Assembly: GCA_019421925.1 (NCBI GenBank)
Contig: JAHZEH010000074.1
Coordinates: 1-5,319, forward strand
Source of the DNA: Clostridia bacterium
GTDB taxonomy: Bacteria > Bacillota > Clostridia > Christensenellales > CALWSW01
Direction of reading: 5' to 3'
DNA: 5,319 bases
Shown here: piece after piece, positions 1-5,319 of the stretch
Layout: each line of letters opens with the position of its first letter
Position numbering within the stretch: position 1 is the first letter of the stretch
The notes under the pieces: model-generated
Told to the model about the DNA's origin: nothing
The model's database searches: none
Seen by the model: the letters and a program-made list of their open reading frames with translations, nothing else
Translations under genes and position numbers: made by a program

Positions 1-360
1 GCTCTTGCAGACTTTGTGCACCCGCAGGGGCTCGGCGATGATACCGGACACTGTCAGGCGGGGATCCAGGCTGGCATAGGGGTCCTGGAAAATCATCTGC
101 ATCTCCCTGCGCATATCCTTCTGTTCTTCTTTGTTATAGGCGAGTACATCCCTGCCCTCAAAGAGCACCTGGCCGCTGGTGGCGGGGATCAGCCTGAGCA
201 CCACCCTGCCCAGAGTGGACTTGCCGCAGCCCGATTCGCCGACCACGCCCAGGGTCTTGCCCCGCCCGATGGTCATGCTCACGCCGTCGACTGCATGAAC
301 CACGCCGGCGTTGGTGTCAAAGTGCTTGACCAGATTTTTGATCTCCAGCAGTTCGCTCAT
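1..360 (-). CDS. Peptide/nickel-type ABC transporter ATP-binding protein, DppF/OppF-like (partial, C-terminus beyond window)
   Basis: This is the second nucleotide-binding subunit of the importer. It would pair with the DppD-like ATPase on the cytoplasmic face and hydrolyse ATP to drive uptake. The visible 120 residues begin MSELLEIKNL. They contain the Walker A motif GESGCGKS (41-48, catalytic Lys47) and the Q-loop in FQDPYASLDP (91-100, Gln92), which is typical of the DppF/OppF side. The LSGGQ signature, Walker B, H-loop and C-terminal oligopeptide domain lie beyond the left edge and cannot be assessed. The ATG overlaps the stop of the upstream ATPase gene as ATGA, a sign of translational coupling, and GGAGG lies four bases before it. 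The family assignment is firm. Calling it the F rather than the D subunit rests on its position as the second ATPase and on the Q-loop wording. The substrate is unknown. Confidence 0.95.
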   Translation of the reverse strand, partial: MSELLEIKNLVKHFDTNAGVVHAVDGVSMTIGRGKTLGVVGESGCGKSTLGRVVLRLIPATSGQVLFEGRDVLAYNKEEQKDMRREMQMIFQDPYASLDPRLTVSGIIAEPLRVHKVCKS

Positions 361-1346
361 GCTTCCTCCCCCTCTGCGTACAGCACGCATTTGATGCTGT
401 GGGTCCCCCTGGTGACGACAGGGATGTCCCCCTCCATACAGGCCTCTGTACAGTGGCGGCACCGGGGGCCGAACTTGCAGCCCTGGGGCAGCTCCGCCGG
501 GTCGGGCATCAGGCCGTCGATGGGGCTGAGCCGCCTGCTCTTTTTCGTCAGGTCAGGGATGCTGCCAAAGAGCCCCACCGTGTATGGATGGTGCTCCCGC
601 CCCCTGTCGAAGAGGTCCTCCAGGGTACCCCGTTCGATAATCTCGCCCGCATACATGATGGCCACCTTGTCGCAGGTTTCGGCCACGATGCCCAGGTCAT
701 GGGTGATAAGGATCATCGACGTGCCCAGCTGTTTTTTGAGGTCCTCCATCATGTTGAGAACCTGGGCCTGGATGGTCACATCCAGAGCGGTGGTGGGTTC
801 GTCGGCGATCAGCAGCTTGGGTTCGCAGGCCAGCGCCATGGCGATCACGACCCGTTGTTTCATACCGCCCGAGAATTGGTGGGGATAATTGGTCTTGCGC
901 TTGGGGTCGATGCCAACCAGGCCCAGCATCTCCTCCACCCGCTGGGAAACGCCCTTCTTGTCCAGGCTGGTGTGGAGCTTAATGACCTCGCCGATCTGGT
1001 CCTCCACTGTCAGAACGGGGTTGAGGCTGGTCATGGGGTCCTGAAAGATCATGGATACCTTGGCTCCCCGGATCATGCGCATCTGGGTCTCGCTGGCGGA
1101 GGTAATTTCCGTCCCGTCAAATTCGATCGTCCCTCCGGTGATCTTGCCCGTATCCTTGGGCAGAAGCCGCAGGATGGAGAGGGCCGTCGTGGTTTTGCCC
1201 GCGCCGGTCTCTCCCACGAGGCCCAGCGTCTCCCCCTTGTCCAGCTCCAAATCAATGCCGTTGACCGCGTAAACGTCCCCGTCATCCGAGAGGTATTTGA
1301 CAGAAAGGCCGCTCACGCTCAGCAGTTTCTTATTCTCTTGGCACAT
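357..1346 (-). CDS. Peptide/nickel-type ABC transporter ATP-binding protein, DppD/OppD-like
   Basis: This is a complete 329-residue ATPase of the oligopeptide/dipeptide importer family, of normal length for DppD/OppD. It is predicted to sit at the inner membrane face and power transport together with the DppF-like subunit. All nucleotide-binding motifs are present: Walker A GETGAGKT (45-52, Lys51), Q-loop Gln102 in FQDPMTSLNP, signature FSGGMKQR (158-165), Walker B LLIADEP (178-184, Glu183), D-loop TALD (186-189) and H-loop His216. The C-terminal oligopeptide-transporter domain follows, with HHPYT (252-256) and a cysteine pattern at 290, 296, 303 and 320 (extra Cys299). In related proteins such cysteines hold an iron-sulfur cluster; here that is inference. 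The start is preceded by GGGAGG with a 10-base spacer and lies 19 bases after the permease stop. Its stop overlaps the next gene's ATG. No truncation or missing catalytic residue is seen. Confidence 0.97.
   Translation of the reverse strand: MCQENKKLLSVSGLSVKYLSDDGDVYAVNGIDLELDKGETLGLVGETGAGKTTTALSILRLLPKDTGKITGGTIEFDGTEITSASETQMRMIRGAKVSMIFQDPMTSLNPVLTVEDQIGEVIKLHTSLDKKGVSQRVEEMLGLVGIDPKRKTNYPHQFSGGMKQRVVIAMALACEPKLLIADEPTTALDVTIQAQVLNMMEDLKKQLGTSMILITHDLGIVAETCDKVAIMYAGEIIERGTLEDLFDRGREHHPYTVGLFGSIPDLTKKSRRLSPIDGLMPDPAELPQGCKFGPRCRHCTEACMEGDIPVVTRGTHSIKCVLYAEGEEA
365..369 (-). promoter_or_regulatory. Ribosome binding site of the DppF-like gene
   Basis: GGAGG lies four bases upstream of the ATG at 360-358, inside the last codons of the preceding ATPase gene. 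With the ATGA start/stop overlap it supports this start and suggests reinitiation by ribosomes finishing the upstream gene. Confidence 0.75.
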
Positions 1347-1356
1347 TTCAGCGCGC

Positions 1357-1362
1357 CCTCCC
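1357..1362 (-). promoter_or_regulatory. Ribosome binding site of the DppD-like gene
   Basis: GGGAGG lies ten bases before the ATG at 1346-1344 and directly after the upstream permease stop (TAA at 1368-1366). The spacer is slightly long but the match is strong, and no better in-frame start is close by. Confidence 0.7.
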
Positions 1363-1365
1363 TTC

Positions 1366-2244
1366 TTATTTCCCGCCCTTGAGCCTGGGATCCAGCGCGT
1401 CGCGCAGTCCGTCGCCCAGGAGATTGAAAGACAGCGCGGTAAACACGATAGCCAGGCCGGGGATGATGAGGAGATAGGGGTCTTTTCTCATGAACTCCCT
1501 GCCCTCCGAGAGCATGGTCCCCCACTCCGGCATGGGCGCAGAGACGCCGAGGCCCACATAGCTCAGGCCCGCAGCCGCGATAATGGCCGAGGCAATGGAG
1601 ATCGTGGCCTGAACAATGAGCGGGCCCACGGTATTGGGGATGATGTGGCGCAGGATGATCTCCCGGTCGGAGGTTCCCACCGCCCGCGCCGCCTCAACAA
1701 ACTCGCTCTCCCGGATGGTGAGGATGGAGGAACGCATCAGCCGGGAGAAGGCGGGGATCTGGGTCACGGACAGGGCGATGATGAGGTTCATCATGCCCTG
1801 CCCCAGCGCCGCCACAATGGCCAGCGCCAACAGGATGGCAGGAATGGACATAAACACGTCCGAGGCCCGCATGATGAAACCGTCCACCCTGCCCCCATAA
1901 TATCCCGCGATGGAGCCGAAAAGGGCGCCGCCCAGCACGGAGATGAAGGTGCTGAGCAGGCCGATCAGCAGGGAGATGCGGCTGCCGTGGACAATACGGG
2001 CCAGAATGTCCCGTCCAAACCCGTCGGTGCCCAGAGGATACCCGTCCTCCCCCGGGGACTTGAGCCGCTCGGAGATGTTCTGCTTCACCACCTGGGTATC
2101 ATAGTCATACAAGACGTCCGCAAAGACGGCGGCCAGAATGAGCAGCGCGATAAAAACCATTGCCGCCACGGCCACCTTGTTTTTCTTCAGCCTCTTCCAT
2201 ATCTCCAGGAGCTGGCTGCGCTTTTTGACCTTGTTTTCTTCCAT
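1366..2244 (-). CDS. Peptide/nickel-type ABC transporter permease, DppC/OppC-like
   Basis: This 292-residue integral membrane protein is the second channel-forming subunit of the importer and has the usual length for the family. An amphipathic, Lys-rich N-terminus leads into a first membrane helix (about 23-45). Then comes an extracytoplasmic segment with the OppC hallmark YPLGTDGFGRD (70-80). Further hydrophobic helices lie near 89-114, 127-147, 150-165, 205-228 and 257-276. The cytoplasmic EAA loop that docks onto the ATPase starts at EAARAVG (184-190) and runs to about 204 (HIIPN). The C-terminus has GDGLRDALDPRLKG (277-290), a common ending in this family. AGGAGG sits nine bases before the ATG, just after the upstream permease stop, so the two permease genes are separated by only 17 bases. 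Family and role are clear; the substrate is not shown by the sequence. Confidence 0.97.
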   Translation of the reverse strand: MEENKVKKRSQLLEIWKRLKKNKVAVAAMVFIALLILAAVFADVLYDYDTQVVKQNISERLKSPGEDGYPLGTDGFGRDILARIVHGSRISLLIGLLSTFISVLGGALFGSIAGYYGGRVDGFIMRASDVFMSIPAILLALAIVAALGQGMMNLIIALSVTQIPAFSRLMRSSILTIRESEFVEAARAVGTSDREIILRHIIPNTVGPLIVQATISIASAIIAAAGLSYVGLGVSAPMPEWGTMLSEGREFMRKDPYLLIIPGLAIVFTALSFNLLGDGLRDALDPRLKGGK

Positions 2245-2253
2245 AGTTCAGCC

Positions 2254-2259
2254 CCTCCT
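2254..2259 (-). promoter_or_regulatory. Ribosome binding site of the DppC-like gene
   Basis: A perfect AGGAGG lies nine bases before the ATG at 2244-2242, in the 17-base gap after the TAG stop of the DppB-like gene. It fixes the start of the second permease. Confidence 0.8.
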
Positions 2260-2261
2260 CT

Positions 2262-3209
2262 CTATCTGGCGTACTGGGATTTGATGCGCGGGTCCACAAA
2301 GGTATAAACGATATCCACAATCAGGTTGATGAGGCTGAAGGCGAAAGCCAACAGAATGACCGCGCTCAGCACGCAGGGCAGGTCCCTGTTGTTGACGGCG
2401 TTGAGGATGTACTGCCCCAGTCCCGGCAGGGCAAATACCGACTCTATGATGACCGCGCCCCCCAGCTGCGCGCCGAAATTGGTGCCCGCCACCGTGATGA
2501 TGGGGATGAGGGCGTTTCTCAGAGCGTGCTTGAAGGTAATCTTTCTCTCGGATACCCCCTTGCTGCGGGCCGTGCGGATGTAATCCTGCCGCACCACCTC
2601 CAGCATAGCCGAGCGGGTCATGCGGATCATCAGACCCATGGAGACGATGGACAGCGAGAGCGAGGGCAGGATATACCCCTGCCAGGTGTCCACGCCGCTC
2701 GACGGCAGCCACTTGAGCTGCAGCGCAAAGAGCAGCAACAGCATCAGGCCAAGCCAGAAGCTGGGGATGGCAGTCATGAGCATGGAGGCCACGCGGCTGA
2801 TATAATCCGACAGCTTGTACTGCCTCACTGCCGAGAGGATACCAATGGGAACGCCGATGGCAATGGATAGCACGATGGACAGAAGCGCCACCTTGAGGGT
2901 CACGGGGAACTTGCGCATGATCTCCCCAGCCACCGGCTGCTGCGTCCGGTAGGAGAGGCCAAAGTCCCCCTGAACCACCCCTGTCATATAGTTGAAATAC
3001 CTGGTGAAAAAGGGCTGATCCGCCCCATACATGGTGTTGAGCTTCTCCACCGCCTCATCCGTGGCCTCCATGCCCAGGATGATACGTCCGGGATTGCTGA
3101 AGCCGGGCGTGAGCGACATAATGGAATACACCAGAAAGCTGACGCCAATCATGATGGGTATGATCCAAAGGAGCCGCTTGAGAATGTACTTGGTCAAACT
3201 ATTCCTCAC
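2262..3209 (-). CDS. Peptide/nickel-type ABC transporter permease, DppB/OppB-like
   Basis: This is the first channel-forming subunit of the importer, 315 residues from the GTG start and of normal family length. The N-terminus has the typical KYILKRLLW and a first membrane helix (about 12-31). A large extracytoplasmic segment follows, with GDFGLSYRTQQPV (81-93). Helices then lie near 103-126, 138-163, 178-195, 233-255 and 280-305. The cytoplasmic EAA loop that contacts the ATPase spans about 212-236 (RTARSKGVS, then HALRNALIP). The family motif LPGLGQYILNAV (261-272) and NRDLP (274-278) follow, and the protein ends with VDPRIK. Two starts are possible. The outer GTG at 3209 has only a weak GGA upstream. 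TTG at 3197 (codon 5) has GGTGAGGA at a good distance and gives MTKYILKRLL, which looks more like the usual N-terminus. I give the outer limit; the inner start may be the real one. The gene follows a 131-base gap holding a terminator-like hairpin. Confidence 0.96.
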   Translation of the reverse strand: MRNSLTKYILKRLLWIIPIMIGVSFLVYSIMSLTPGFSNPGRIILGMEATDEAVEKLNTMYGADQPFFTRYFNYMTGVVQGDFGLSYRTQQPVAGEIMRKFPVTLKVALLSIVLSIAIGVPIGILSAVRQYKLSDYISRVASMLMTAIPSFWLGLMLLLLFALQLKWLPSSGVDTWQGYILPSLSLSIVSMGLMIRMTRSAMLEVVRQDYIRTARSKGVSERKITFKHALRNALIPIITVAGTNFGAQLGGAVIIESVFALPGLGQYILNAVNNRDLPCVLSAVILLAFAFSLINLIVDIVYTFVDPRIKSQYAR

Positions 3210-3210
3210 C
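3203..3210 (-). promoter_or_regulatory. Candidate ribosome binding site favouring the TTG start of the DppB-like gene
   Basis: GGTGAGGA reads on the minus strand from 3210 to 3203 and lies five bases before TTG at 3197-3195. The GTG annotated as the outer start is part of this same motif, so the two starts exclude each other as readings of the site. The inner start would give a 311-residue protein. Confidence 0.5.
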
Positions 3211-3252
3211 CCAAATCCAAACTATAAATTACTTAATATAATTATTTCGTAT

Positions 3253-3305
3253 AAAAGCCATGCCCCGGCCAACCGGTACGGGTCGGCCGGGGCAACAGGC
3301 TTTTT
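3253..3305 (-). terminator. Terminator-like hairpin between binding-protein and permease genes (possible attenuator)
   Basis: On the minus strand a perfect 10-bp GC-rich stem is formed by TGCCCCGGCC (3270-3261 pairing with 3294-3285). In RNA it extends inward by a G-U pair and ACC/GGU to a loop of about six bases. Outward, after a small internal loop, GCC pairs with GGC and the A-run at 3305-3301 can pair with the T-run at 3256-3253. It starts about 35 bases after the binding-protein stop. The T-run is only four long, so termination in the operon direction may be partial, which fits lowered expression of the downstream permeases and ATPases. Read on the plus strand the hairpin is followed by TTTTT, so it could also stop antisense transcription. 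Structure was found by eye; no folding energy was computed. Confidence 0.7.
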
Positions 3306-3340
3306 ATCTCACTTATCGCATTGTTTCCCGCAAAACCAGC

Positions 3341-4879
3341 TTACTTCCAGCCGATATTTTTGAACAGGACAATGCCGCTGCCGCCCACATAGTCCACTGT
3401 CAGAGCGGAACTCATGGCGTGGGCACGGTTGGGATAGAACACGGGCACATACAGAGCCAGATCCATCAGGTAGTCCTCATAGAGGGAGGTATAAATGGCC
3501 AGGCGCTGCTCGGTATCGGATACGGCCGACGCGTCGGCGAACATCTGGAAAAGAGCCGCGTCGTTGTATTTGCACAGGTTGAGGGAGCCGTCGGGCTGGA
3601 AGAGGACCTTCATGAAGTCGAAATCCATCTGGGCGTTGTTGATGCCCAGGACGCCGATCTCATATTCGCCCGCCATGAAGTTGGCGACAGCGGTGTTGGA
3701 TTCCAGCGTCTCGATGGTGCAGCTGATGCCGATCTCAGCCAGGTTGGACATGAGAACCTCTGCCATCTTGTTGGTCATAGCGTCCTGGGCGGTGATGGTG
3801 ATGGAGAAACCGTCGCCGTATCCCGCCTCCGCCATCAGCGCCTTGGCCTTCTCCACGTCGCGGGTATAGCCCTGGAGCCCCTCGAGATAGCCAAAGGTAT
3901 TGGTGTTGCAGAACTGGGAGGTCGCCACGCCCTCGCCCTCCATTGCCACGGTGATGATGTCCTCCCGGTTGACGGCGTAATTGATCGCCTGACGGACCAG
4001 CTTATTGGAGAGCTTCTCGTTGGCGGTGTTGAGCGTGAAGAACTGGAGCGCCGTGCTGTCATAGTAGAACAGGTCCAGATCAGGGTTTTCCTTGATATCC
4101 GGCTTGGCGGATTCGGGATATACATAGGTATAATCCACATCCCCCGCCTCCAGGCCGATGAGGGCGGTGTTGGCGTCGCCGATGAACTTGACGGTCACAT
4201 TCTTGATCTCAGGAGCGCCGCCGTGATAGCCATCGAAGGCTTTCATGACGATGTTCTCTCCCTCAGCCCAGCTCACGAACTGATAGGGGCCGCAGCCGAC
4301 GGGATTGCGCGCAAAGCCATCGCCCGCCTCCTCAGTGGCCTTCTCATTGAGGATGGAGAAGCCGGCGGTAGCCAGCACGCCCAGGAAGGGGGAGTAAGAA
4401 CTGGTGAGCTTGAACTCCACCTCATAGTCGGACAGGGCGGTGCAGCTCTCGATCATGGGATAGTTGGCGGGGCTGAAGGGGTGGCTCTTGCCGCGGTTGA
4501 CCGTATAGACCACATCGCTGGCCTTGAGCTCCTCGCCGTTGTGGAAGAGCACGCCCTCTTTTAGTTTAAAGGTGAAAACCGTGCTGTCGTCGCTGACCGT
4601 ATAGCTCTCCGCCAGGGAGGGCACCAGGTTGTTGCTTGCGTCATACTCCATGAGGGTGTCGTTGAAGTTGGCCAGCACCTGATGGGCATACTGCATCGTG
4701 GTGCCCTGGGGATCCAGGGAATCCGGGCTGACCTGGGTGACCACGACGATACCGTCCTTCTTGGGGGCCGCCCCGCCGTCATTCGTCTGGCCGTCCGCCG
4801 GTGCGTCCGTACCGGCAGAGCAGGCCGCCGCCGAGCACAAGAGCAGCGCGGCGAGCAGGATCGCAACAAACTTCTTCAT
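3341..4879 (-). CDS. Peptide/nickel-type ABC transporter substrate-binding lipoprotein (SBP_bac_5 family)
   Basis: This is the extracellular solute receptor of the importer, 512 residues, a normal size for the large cluster-C binding proteins. It starts MKKFVAILLAALLLC, a lipoprotein signal peptide with a cleavage site at AAAC (Cys20); Ala at -3 is a weaker lipobox than Leu. The cysteine would be lipidated to anchor the protein outside the membrane. A flexible Ala/Gly/Asp/Thr linker follows to about residue 42. Family landmarks are LVPSLAES (85-92), the block from TFKLKEG to DVVYT (103-126), NPVGCGPYQF (192-201, where Thr is commoner than this Cys), AINYAVNRE (298-306) and KAKALMAEAGY (344-354). 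Two ATGs are adjacent, at 4882 and 4879. AGGAGG is four bases from the first and seven from the second, so I chose the second. Such proteins bind peptides, nickel chelates, opines or oligosaccharides. The ligand cannot be read from the sequence, though the adjacent dehydrogenase hints at a sugar-like compound. Confidence 0.96.
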   Translation of the reverse strand: MKKFVAILLAALLLCSAAACSAGTDAPADGQTNDGGAAPKKDGIVVVTQVSPDSLDPQGTTMQYAHQVLANFNDTLMEYDASNNLVPSLAESYTVSDDSTVFTFKLKEGVLFHNGEELKASDVVYTVNRGKSHPFSPANYPMIESCTALSDYEVEFKLTSSYSPFLGVLATAGFSILNEKATEEAGDGFARNPVGCGPYQFVSWAEGENIVMKAFDGYHGGAPEIKNVTVKFIGDANTALIGLEAGDVDYTYVYPESAKPDIKENPDLDLFYYDSTALQFFTLNTANEKLSNKLVRQAINYAVNREDIITVAMEGEGVATSQFCNTNTFGYLEGLQGYTRDVEKAKALMAEAGYGDGFSITITAQDAMTNKMAEVLMSNLAEIGISCTIETLESNTAVANFMAGEYEIGVLGINNAQMDFDFMKVLFQPDGSLNLCKYNDAALFQMFADASAVSDTEQRLAIYTSLYEDYLMDLALYVPVFYPNRAHAMSSALTVDYVGGSGIVLFKNIGWK

Positions 4880-4886
4880 CATTTTT

Positions 4887-4892
4887 CCTCCT
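4887..4892 (-). promoter_or_regulatory. Ribosome binding site of the substrate-binding protein gene
   Basis: A perfect AGGAGG is followed by AAAA and two adjacent ATG codons. The seven-base distance to the second ATG is nearer the optimum than the four-base distance to the first. The site rules out the upstream in-frame ATG at 4942, which would overlap the preceding gene and add residues before the signal peptide. Confidence 0.85.
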
Positions 4893-4926
4893 ATACTTTG
4901 GTAGACAGAGGGGAATCCACCCTGTT

Positions 4927-5319
4927 TCAGACGGTTTCGCAAACGCCCGTGGCCATCGACCGCTGGATCGCTTCCACAACACGCACAGAGTACGCAACGG
5001 ACTGGGAATCCACCATGAATTCTTTATCATGGAGCACCGCGTCGGCAAAGTGAGAGATCTGGTCGGCAAAAGCGCCGATCATCTTGCCGTCGAGCATGCC
5101 GTTGGTAGTGGACAGGGGCAATTCGCGCTCCACGAACTCGTAGAGGCCCTCCGCCATCATGTCGTAGCTGAGCAGGCCCTTCTCCCCCACGATGTCGATG
5201 CGGGTCATGCCGCCATAGTAGCTGGCGGGCAGGTTCCAGCCCAGTTCCATGGTGCCGCTGCCGCCATTTTCAAAGCCGAAGAGGATGCTGACGCCATCTT
5301 CACCGTAACCGTCGCCCAG
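4927..5319 (-). CDS. Gfo/Idh/MocA-type oxidoreductase, C-terminal fragment (N-terminus beyond window)
   Basis: Only the last 130 residues are visible; the reading frame is open to the right edge. They match the C-terminal alpha/beta domain of the Gfo/Idh/MocA family of NAD(P)-dependent dehydrogenases in pattern. There is a beta-rich stretch (VSILFGFENGGSGTMELGW, fragment residues 10-28), then IDIVGEKGLLSYD (41-53), typical of the family's I.G..G.L. strand. Near the end come QISHFADAVLHDKEF (87-101) and VVEAIQRSMATG (114-125), the usual terminal helices. The NAD-binding Rossmann domain and the catalytic Lys/His region lie outside the window, so activity and substrate cannot be judged. Members mostly oxidise or reduce sugars, inositols and related compounds. 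The gene stops 44 bases before the binding-protein start with no terminator seen, so co-transcription with the transporter is likely. The methionine at 5250 is internal, not a start, because conserved-looking sequence continues upstream. Confidence 0.85.
   Translation of the reverse strand: MGDGYGEDGVSILFGFENGGSGTMELGWNLPASYYGGMTRIDIVGEKGLLSYDMMAEGLYEFVERELPLSTTNGMLDGKMIGAFADQISHFADAVLHDKEFMVDSQSVAYSVRVVEAIQRSMATGVCETV

Noticed and set aside
16..888. Plus-strand frame of 290 codons spanning the junction of the two ATPase genes
   Set aside because: It is antisense to both Walker-motif ATPases and its product has no recognisable domain.
399..2307. Two long plus-strand frames (399-1382 and 1297-2307) opposite the ATPase and permease genes
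   Set aside because: Their products are rich in His, Gly, Asp and Gln, typical of antisense readings. The minus-strand proteins carry all family motifs over the whole length, and no plausible ribosome binding or promoter context was seen.
3210..3252. Internal promoter in the AT-rich stretch upstream of the first permease
   Set aside because: A TATATT (3240-3235) resembles a -10 box, but the position about 17 bases further upstream reads GCATGG, not a -35 box. AT-richness alone makes such matches likely, so I do not call it.
3260..4564. Long plus-strand open frame (434 codons) opposite the binding-protein gene
   Set aside because: It is fully antisense to a clear SBP_bac_5 gene, and its His/Gly/Val/Leu-rich product shows no recognisable domain. 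It starts inside the terminator-like hairpin. Long antisense frames are expected opposite GC-rich genes with biased third positions.
4883..4942. Upstream ATG at 4942 as the start of the binding protein
   Set aside because: It would overlap the oxidoreductase stop and put a charged stretch before the signal peptide. AGGAGG sits at the inner ATG pair instead.
1..5319. Search for a novel defence, mobile or RNA-based system
   Set aside because: All but short gaps are occupied by well-known transporter and dehydrogenase families on one strand. I saw no direct repeat arrays, transposase, integrase, tRNA or structured RNA beyond the single hairpin.

Overview
This window is the 3' part of one gene cluster, all on the minus strand, so it reads right to left. 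It encodes a complete peptide/nickel-type (Dpp/Opp family) ABC importer, apart from its second ATPase, which is cut by the left edge. The tail of a Gfo/Idh/MocA-type oxidoreductase lies upstream. In transcription order the genes are: oxidoreductase C-terminus (5319-4927, cut by the right edge), lipoprotein solute-binding protein (4879-3341), DppB-like permease (3209-2262), DppC-like permease (2244-1366), DppD-like ATPase (1346-357) and DppF-like ATPase (360 to the left edge).

The organism is probably a Gram-positive Firmicute, perhaps a gut clostridial lineage such as Oscillospirales. The grounds are strong AGGAGG-like ribosome binding sites, a lipoprotein signal followed by a low-complexity Ala/Gly/Asp/Thr linker, fairly GC-rich coding sequence (by eye, not computed), and close packing of the genes. 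No 16S or marker gene is present, so this is inference.

The permease and ATPase genes are tightly coupled: gaps of 17 and 19 bases and one ATGA overlap. The binding-protein gene is set apart from the permeases by 131 bases. That gap holds a strong GC-rich hairpin flanked by A- and T-tracts (3253-3305), followed by a very AT-rich stretch. This layout fits partial termination, giving more binding protein than membrane and ATPase subunits. The oxidoreductase gene ends 44 bases before the binding-protein start with no terminator seen, so it is probably co-transcribed.

Together, the lipoprotein would capture a solute outside the membrane, the two permeases would form the channel, and the two ATPases would drive uptake. 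The neighbouring dehydrogenase family usually acts on sugars, inositols or related polyols. This raises the possibility that the cargo is a carbohydrate-like compound rather than a peptide; the sequence does not settle it.

There is no gene-free stretch over 300 bases. I saw no RNA gene, mobile element, CRISPR array or convincing novel system. This is an ordinary transporter operon with a few regulatory points worth checking.
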